Below, piece after piece: positions 1 through 3,475 of a stretch of 6,053 nucleotides of DNA. Each line of letters opens with the position of its first letter. Position 1 is the stretch's first letter. A program made the position numbers and the translations under genes. The notes under the pieces were generated by a model that had not been told where the DNA came from, did no database searches, and was given only the letters and a program-made list of their open reading frames with translations. The stretch comes from Alphaproteobacteria bacterium MarineAlpha10_Bin3 (GTDB lineage Bacteria > Pseudomonadota > Alphaproteobacteria > UBA8366 > GCA-2717185), in assembly GCA_002937525.1 (NCBI GenBank), contig PTKA01000102.1:1-6053 (forward strand), in the 5' to 3' direction.

Positions 1-1781
1 CTGAACCGCAACAGCCGCAAGAGCAGATATTCGAGGGGCTTGGCGTTTCGCCCGGAATCGCCATCGGCCCGGCCCATCTCAGCGAGGCCGGCGCGCCGAC
101 GGTGCCGGAATTCACCATCCGCAAGTCGCAACTGGAGGCCGAAAAAGCCCGCTTCCGGGTGGCGGTGGAACGCTCCAGCCGGCAGTTGCGCCGGCTCAAA
201 AGCCGGGCGCTGGAAACCCATGGCGCCGCCGGCGAGGAACTGGCCAATCTGATCGACGCCTATCTGCAAATGCTGACCGGCTCGCGTCTGGTGCGCGGCA
301 TCGAGGCCCGGATCGTCGAGACGCGGGTCAATGCCGAAGCCGCCGTGCGCACCGAAATATCCAAGATCGCGCGCGGCTTCGCGCAATTGCCGGACCGCTA
401 CATGGCGGCGCGCGCCGACGATATCCGCGAAGCCGGCGCCCGCCTGATCCGCAATCTGATGAAGGCGCCGGTGCGGGCCTTTTCCACCCTGCCGCGCGGC
501 AGCATCATCCTGGCCGAAGATTTCAGCCCGGCCGATACCGCATTGCTCGACCCGGCCTTAATCGGCGGCCTGGCCACGGTCCTGGGCGGACCGGAAGGCC
601 ACACCGCGATCATGGCCCGGTCGCTCGGCATTCCGGCCGTACTGGGTGCCACCGGATTGGGCGCGACCCGGGCCGGCCCCGGCACCCGCGACGCGCCGAT
701 CGTGATCGTCGATGGCTTCGCCGGGCGGGTGATCGTCGATCCCACCGCCGCCACCTTGCGCGACTACGAAAACCGCCGCCGCGCCTACCGGCGCGAGACC
801 CGGCGCTTTGCCCGGCTGCGCCATCTGGCGGCGGTAACCCGCGACGGCAGCGCCATTCAACTCTACGCCAACTATGAATTGCCGCATGAACTGGATCTGG
901 CCAACCGGCACGGCGCGCAAGGCATCGGCTTGCTGCGGACCGAGTACCTTTATATGAACCGCGACCGGCCGCCGGGCGAAGACGAGCAATATGAAAGCCT
1001 GCGCCGGATCGTCGAGGGCATGGCGGGGCGGCCGGTAACGATTCGCACGCTCGATGTCGGCGGCGACAAGCTGTCTTATTCGGTCGGCGTGCCATTATCC
1101 CATTCGCCCAACCCAGCACTTGGCCTGCGCGCCATTCGCCTGTCGCTCAAACATCCCAAGCTGTTGGGCGACCAGATTGGCGCGATTTTGCGCGCCGGCG
1201 CGCATGGCCCGGTCCGGATCCTGTTGCCGATGGTCGCCACGGTCGCCGAAGTCGAAGCGGTGCGCGAAGTGGTAAGTGCTGTGGCAAAGCGCCTCAAGCG
1301 CCGCCGCCTGCCGCTCGCCGACCCGTTGCCGCCGCTGGGCGTGATGATCGAAATACCCGGCGCTGCTTTGATCGCCGACATGCTGGCCCGGGTTGCCGAT
1401 TTCTTCGCCATCGGCACCAACGATCTGACCATGTACAGCCTGGCCATCGACCGCGCCGACGAACAGGTCGCCTATCTTTATAATTCCACCCACCCCGCCG
1501 TGCTGCGCTTGATCCAGGCCACCGTCGATGCCGCCTTGCGGGCCCGCATTCCGGTCAGCATCTGCGGCGAGATGGCCGGCGACCCGCGCTATACCGCCTT
1601 GTTGCTCGGCCTTGGGGTGCGGGAACTGTCGATGGCCGCGCCCAGCCTGCCCCGGGTCAAGCAGCGGGTCCGCGCGCTCGACCTGACGGCGGCCACGATG
1701 CACGCCCAGGCGGTCATGGCGCAAGCCGACCTGGATGGCATCGTCAAGCTGATCGACGATTTCAACGCGCTGGTGGATTAA
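1..1781 (+). CDS. ptsI: PEP-protein phosphotransferase, enzyme I of the PTS (5' end just outside window)
   Basis: Enzyme I takes the phosphoryl group from phosphoenolpyruvate onto a histidine and passes it to HPr in the cytosol. The frame is open from position 3 with no start codon before GTG 102. The residues before that GTG include the conserved EI N-terminal motif GVSPGIAIGPA (42-74), so the true start lies a little upstream and GTG 102 is internal. Counting from the codon at position 3, 592 residues are visible, close to the full family length. An HPr-binding helical N-terminal domain comes first. The phosphohistidine is H200 in GGPEGHTAIMARSLGIPAV. The PEP-binding barrel has GIGLLRTE (R312), TIRTLDVGGDK (R348), IEIPGAAL (E450), GTNDLT (N473/D474) and the active-site Cys in ICGEMAGDP (C521, codon 1563-1565). 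No GAF domain fits between the start and the EI core, unless it lies upstream, so an EI-Ntr (ptsP) identity cannot be fully excluded. The gene probably belongs to an alphaproteobacterial HprK/EIIA-Man/HPr cluster. Confidence 0.95.
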   Translation, partial: EPQQPQEQIFEGLGVSPGIAIGPAHLSEAGAPTVPEFTIRKSQLEAEKARFRVAVERSSRQLRRLKSRALETHGAAGEELANLIDAYLQMLTGSRLVRGIEARIVETRVNAEAAVRTEISKIARGFAQLPDRYMAARADDIREAGARLIRNLMKAPVRAFSTLPRGSIILAEDFSPADTALLDPALIGGLATVLGGPEGHTAIMARSLGIPAVLGATGLGATRAGPGTRDAPIVIVDGFAGRVIVDPTAATLRDYENRRRAYRRETRRFARLRHLAAVTRDGSAIQLYANYELPHELDLANRHGAQGIGLLRTEYLYMNRDRPPGEDEQYESLRRIVEGMAGRPVTIRTLDVGGDKLSYSVGVPLSHSPNPALGLRAIRLSLKHPKLLGDQIGAILRAGAHGPVRILLPMVATVAEVEAVREVVSAVAKRLKRRRLPLADPLPPLGVMIEIPGAALIADMLARVADFFAIGTNDLTMYSLAIDRADEQVAYLYNSTHPAVLRLIQATVDAALRARIPVSICGEMAGDPRYTALLLGLGVRELSMAAPSLPRVKQRVRALDLTAATMHAQAVMAQADLDGIVKLIDDFNALVD

Positions 1782-1815
1782 ACCAAGACTCAGCGGCAAT
1801 ATTGCACCGACGGCC

Positions 1816-1843
1816 TTGACCTGCGGAATTAAAGTATTATATT
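1816..1843 (+). promoter_or_regulatory. Sigma70-type promoter candidate, distal to ahcY
   Basis: TTGACC (1816-1821) and TATATT (1838-1843) are separated by 16 bp, close to the housekeeping consensus. The predicted transcript would start near 1850, about 70 bp after the ptsI stop, and would give ahcY a leader of roughly 285 nt, or produce a separate small RNA. This is pattern matching only. Confidence 0.45.
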
Positions 1844-1866
1844 CCTATATTGTCTGAATTCAGGGA

Positions 1867-1886
1867 AAATGTAGACAAATGTAGAC
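1867..1886 (+). repeat. Exact tandem repeat of the decamer AAATGTAGAC
   Basis: Two identical copies of AAATGTAGAC lie head to tail (1867-1876 and 1877-1886) and are followed by a run of five T. The period of 10 bp is about one helical turn, so a regulator could contact both copies on the same DNA face. They lie just downstream of the predicted start point of the distal promoter, a position suited to repression. No regulator family is assigned. Confidence 0.6.
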
Positions 1887-1899
1887 TTTTTGGGGCGAA

Positions 1900-1914
1900 A
1901 AACAGGCTCTGTTT
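1900..1914 (+). other. Small hairpin AAACAG-GCT-CTGTTT
   Basis: A perfect 6-bp stem (1900-1905 with 1909-1914) closes a 3-nt loop. It is A/T-rich at its base and no T-tract follows on the plus strand. On the minus strand the right arm runs into extra T residues, which looks faintly terminator-like. It is weak on its own but lies within the putative ahcY leader. Confidence 0.3.
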
Positions 1915-1952
1915 AACGATATCATAATCTTAGCTTGTTTAATGTGGTGTTT

Positions 1953-1979
1953 GGCGTGACGGAATCGTCCTTTTACGCC
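1953..1979 (+). other. Bulged hairpin in the putative ahcY leader
   Basis: GGCGT (1953-1957) can pair with ACGCC (1975-1979). Directly stacked inside it, GACG (1958-1961) pairs with CGTC (1966-1969) around a GAAT loop, leaving CTTTT (1970-1974) as a one-sided bulge. CGCCCC (1976-1981) could instead pair with GGGGCG (1892-1897), so two mutually exclusive folds are possible. That would suit a leader RNA switch but could also be chance in GC-rich DNA. Confidence 0.3.
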
Positions 1980-2021
1980 CCATTCAGGATCGGATTGCGG
2001 CGCCCGCCGTCGAAGTTAAAC

Positions 2022-2041
2022 ATATAAAGGTTTCTTTATAT
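2022..2041. promoter_or_regulatory. Palindromic operator candidate upstream of ahcY (SahR-like)
   Basis: ATATAAAG (2022-2029) and CTTTATAT (2034-2041) are perfect inverted repeats with a GTTT spacer, as expected for a homodimeric helix-turn-helix regulator. The right arm ends 5 bp before the -35 box of the proximal promoter. Methyl-cycle genes such as ahcY, metH and metK are controlled in many Proteobacteria by SahR, an ArsR-family repressor that senses S-adenosylhomocysteine. From memory, its alphaproteobacterial sites are AT-rich palindromes of this style. The palindrome is seen directly; the regulator is inference. Confidence 0.55.
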
Positions 2042-2046
2042 AAAAC

Positions 2047-2075
2047 TTGCGAGGCCCTTGCTTCCTTGCTATATG
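2047..2075 (+). promoter_or_regulatory. Sigma70-type promoter candidate for ahcY
   Basis: TTGCGA (2047-2052) and TATATG (2070-2075) are separated by exactly 17 bp. Transcription would start near 2082, giving a leader of about 53 nt. The neighbouring palindrome makes this the more likely regulated ahcY promoter, although both boxes depart from consensus. Confidence 0.45.
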
Positions 2076-2119
2076 CGCAAAACTGGAACGACCGGCGTGG
2101 AATTACGCCGCCTTCAATC

Positions 2120-2125
2120 AGGAGA
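2120..2125 (+). promoter_or_regulatory. Shine-Dalgarno site of ahcY
   Basis: AGGAGA lies 9 nt before ATG 2135 and decides the start. The frame is open further upstream, with possible starts from about 2066, but those have no comparable site and would add residues not expected in AhcY. Confidence 0.85.
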
Positions 2126-2134
2126 GCAAATCCA

Positions 2135-3430
2135 ATGACTGCCGCCCAAGACTACAAGGTCGCCGATATGAGCCTCGCCGATTGGGGCCGCAAGGAAATC
2201 GCCATCGCCGAAACCGAAATGCCGGGGCTGATGGCGTTGCGCGAAGAATATGGCGGCGCCAATCCGCTGGCCGGCGCGCGGATCGCCGGCTGTCTGCACA
2301 TGACGATCCAGACCGCGGTGCTGATCGAAACCTTGACCGCGCTGGGCGCGGAGGTCCGCTGGTCGTCCTGCAACATCTTTTCGACCCAGGATCAGGCGGC
2401 GGCGGCGATCGCCGCGACCGGCGTGCCGGTTTTCGCCTGGAAGGGAGAAACCGACGAAGAAGGCGTGTGGTGTATCGAGCAGACGATCGACGGCCCCGGC
2501 GGCTGGCACCCGAATTTGATCCTCGACGATGGCGGCGATCTGACCCAGATCATGCATGAGAAATATCCCGAACTGATGGCCGATGTGCGTGGCCTGTCGG
2601 AAGAAACCACGACCGGGGTTCACCGGCTCTACGAGATGCACAAGGCGGGCACGCTCAAGGTGCCGGCGATCAATGTCAATGATTCGGTGACCAAATCGAA
2701 GTTCGACAATCTTTATGGCTGCCGCGAAAGCCTGGTCGATGGCATCAAGCGGGCGACCGATGTGATGATCGCCGGCAAGGTCGCGGTGGTCTGCGGTTTC
2801 GGCGATGTCGGCAAGGGATCGGCCGCCAGCCTGCGCAATCAGGGCGCCCGCGTGCTGGTGACCGAAATCGATCCGATCTGCGCGCTACAGGCGGCGATGG
2901 AAGGCTACGAGGTGACGACGATGGAACACGCGGCGCCCTTTGCCGATATCTTCGTGACCACGACCGGCAATATCGACATTATCACAATCGGCCATATGCG
3001 TGAGATGAAGGACCGCGCCATCGTCTGCAATATCGGCCATTTCGATTTAGAGATTCAAGTCAGCGCGTTGCGGAATTTGAAATGGCATAACGTCAAGCCG
3101 CAGGTCGATGAGGTCGAGTTCGCCGACGGCAAGCGCCTGATCGTGCTGGCCGAAGGGCGGCTGGTCAATCTTGGCTGCGCCACCGGCCATCCGAGCTTCG
3201 TCATGTCGGCGTCCTTCACCAACCAGGTCCTGGCGCAGATCGAGCTGTGGACCAATACGGCGCGCTACAAGACCGAAGTCTATGTCCTGCCGAAATATCT
3301 AGACGAGAAAGTCGCGTCGCTGCACCTGAAGAAACTCGGCGTGCAGTTGACCACGCTAACGGATTCGCAGGCCGACTATCTTGGTCTCTCGCAACAGGGC
3401 CCGTTCAAGCCGGAACATTACCGCTATTAG
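2135..3430 (+). CDS. ahcY: S-adenosylhomocysteinase (adenosylhomocysteine hydrolase)
   Basis: AhcY reversibly splits S-adenosylhomocysteine into homocysteine and adenosine in the cytosol, removing the product inhibitor of methyltransferases and feeding homocysteine to methionine synthase. The 431-residue protein is complete. It shows the substrate-site residues H55 (CLHMTIQTA), D131 in LDDGGD, E156 in [11 protein letters not shown], and K187/D191 in [20 protein letters not shown]. The Rossmann NAD motif is GFGDVGKG (221-228). [27 protein letters not shown] and the C-terminal [10 protein letters not shown] follow; the terminal Lys and Tyr reach the NAD of the neighbouring subunit in the tetramer. 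It is the compact form, like the human enzyme: the roughly 40-residue insertion before [11 protein letters not shown] found in many proteobacterial homologues is absent. A dedicated promoter and palindrome suggest regulation by SAH or methionine status. A hairpin follows the stop after 12 bp. Confidence 0.98.
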   Translation: MTAAQDYKVADMSLADWGRKEIAIAETEMPGLMALREEYGGANPLAGARIAGCLHMTIQTAVLIETLTALGAEVRWSSCNIFSTQDQAAAAIAATGVPVFAWKGETDEEGVWCIEQTIDGPGGWHPNLILDDGGDLTQIMHEKYPELMADVRGLSEETTTGVHRLYEMHKAGTLKVPAINVNDSVTKSKFDNLYGCRESLVDGIKRATDVMIAGKVAVVCGFGDVGKGSAASLRNQGARVLVTEIDPICALQAAMEGYEVTTMEHAAPFADIFVTTTGNIDIITIGHMREMKDRAIVCNIGHFDLEIQVSALRNLKWHNVKPQVDEVEFADGKRLIVLAEGRLVNLGCATGHPSFVMSASFTNQVLAQIELWTNTARYKTEVYVLPKYLDEKVASLHLKKLGVQLTTLTDSQADYLGLSQQGPFKPEHYRY

Positions 3431-3442
3431 CGAATATCCGCG

Positions 3443-3475
3443 TGATTCGCCGGCGGTTACATCGCCGGCGGATCA
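3443..3475. terminator. Strong hairpin between convergent ahcY and the RTX gene
   Basis: A 13-bp stem (3443-3455 with 3463-3475, one T-G wobble at 3447/3471) closes a 7-nt loop GTTACAT. The core arm CGCCGGCG is itself palindromic. It begins 12 bp after the ahcY stop, where a terminator would be expected. No T-tract follows in either direction, so intrinsic termination is unproven; it may act as a 3' stabiliser or a Rho-assisted barrier. The loop contains the stop codon of the minus-strand gene. The wobble pairs only in plus-strand RNA; minus-strand RNA would have an A-C mismatch there. Confidence 0.6.

Larger units (their letters stand above)
1782..2134. other. 353-bp intergenic regulatory region between ptsI and ahcY
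   Basis: This stretch has no convincing gene. It is visibly richer in A and T than the flanking genes, above all from about 1825 to 1950 and 2010 to 2045. It holds two promoter candidates, a tandem decamer, two small hairpins, a perfect inverted repeat and the ahcY Shine-Dalgarno site, listed separately. I see no strong Rho-independent terminator directly behind ptsI. GCAATATTGC at 1796-1805 is a self-complementary 10-mer with no loop and no T-tract. I looked for SAH and SAM riboswitch cores from memory and did not recognise one, though only a covariance-model search could exclude them. Confidence 0.8.

Noticed and set aside
1095..1799. Long minus-strand open frame opposite enzyme I
   Set aside because: The plus-strand frame encodes an unmistakable enzyme I; the antisense frame is a by-product of GC-rich codon use.
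1911..2020. Three GTTTAA/TTAAAC motifs as possible CtrA sites
   Set aside because: The TTAA-N7-TTAA spacing of CtrA sites is not met; short AT motifs are expected in this AT-rich stretch.
1947..2027. Possible 26-codon leader peptide starting at GTG 1947
   Set aside because: It has no Shine-Dalgarno site, no run of Met or other regulatory codons, and no homology I can recognise.
1891..2134. SAH or SAM riboswitch upstream of ahcY
   Set aside because: I could not match the conserved cores of the known classes by eye; only generic hairpins are visible, so no riboswitch is called.
2047..2559. Plus-strand frame overlapping the ahcY start, and an upstream in-frame ahcY start near 2066
   Set aside because: The first is an Arg-rich shadow frame. 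The second lacks a Shine-Dalgarno site and adds residues outside the AhcY family, whereas ATG 2135 has AGGAGA at good spacing.
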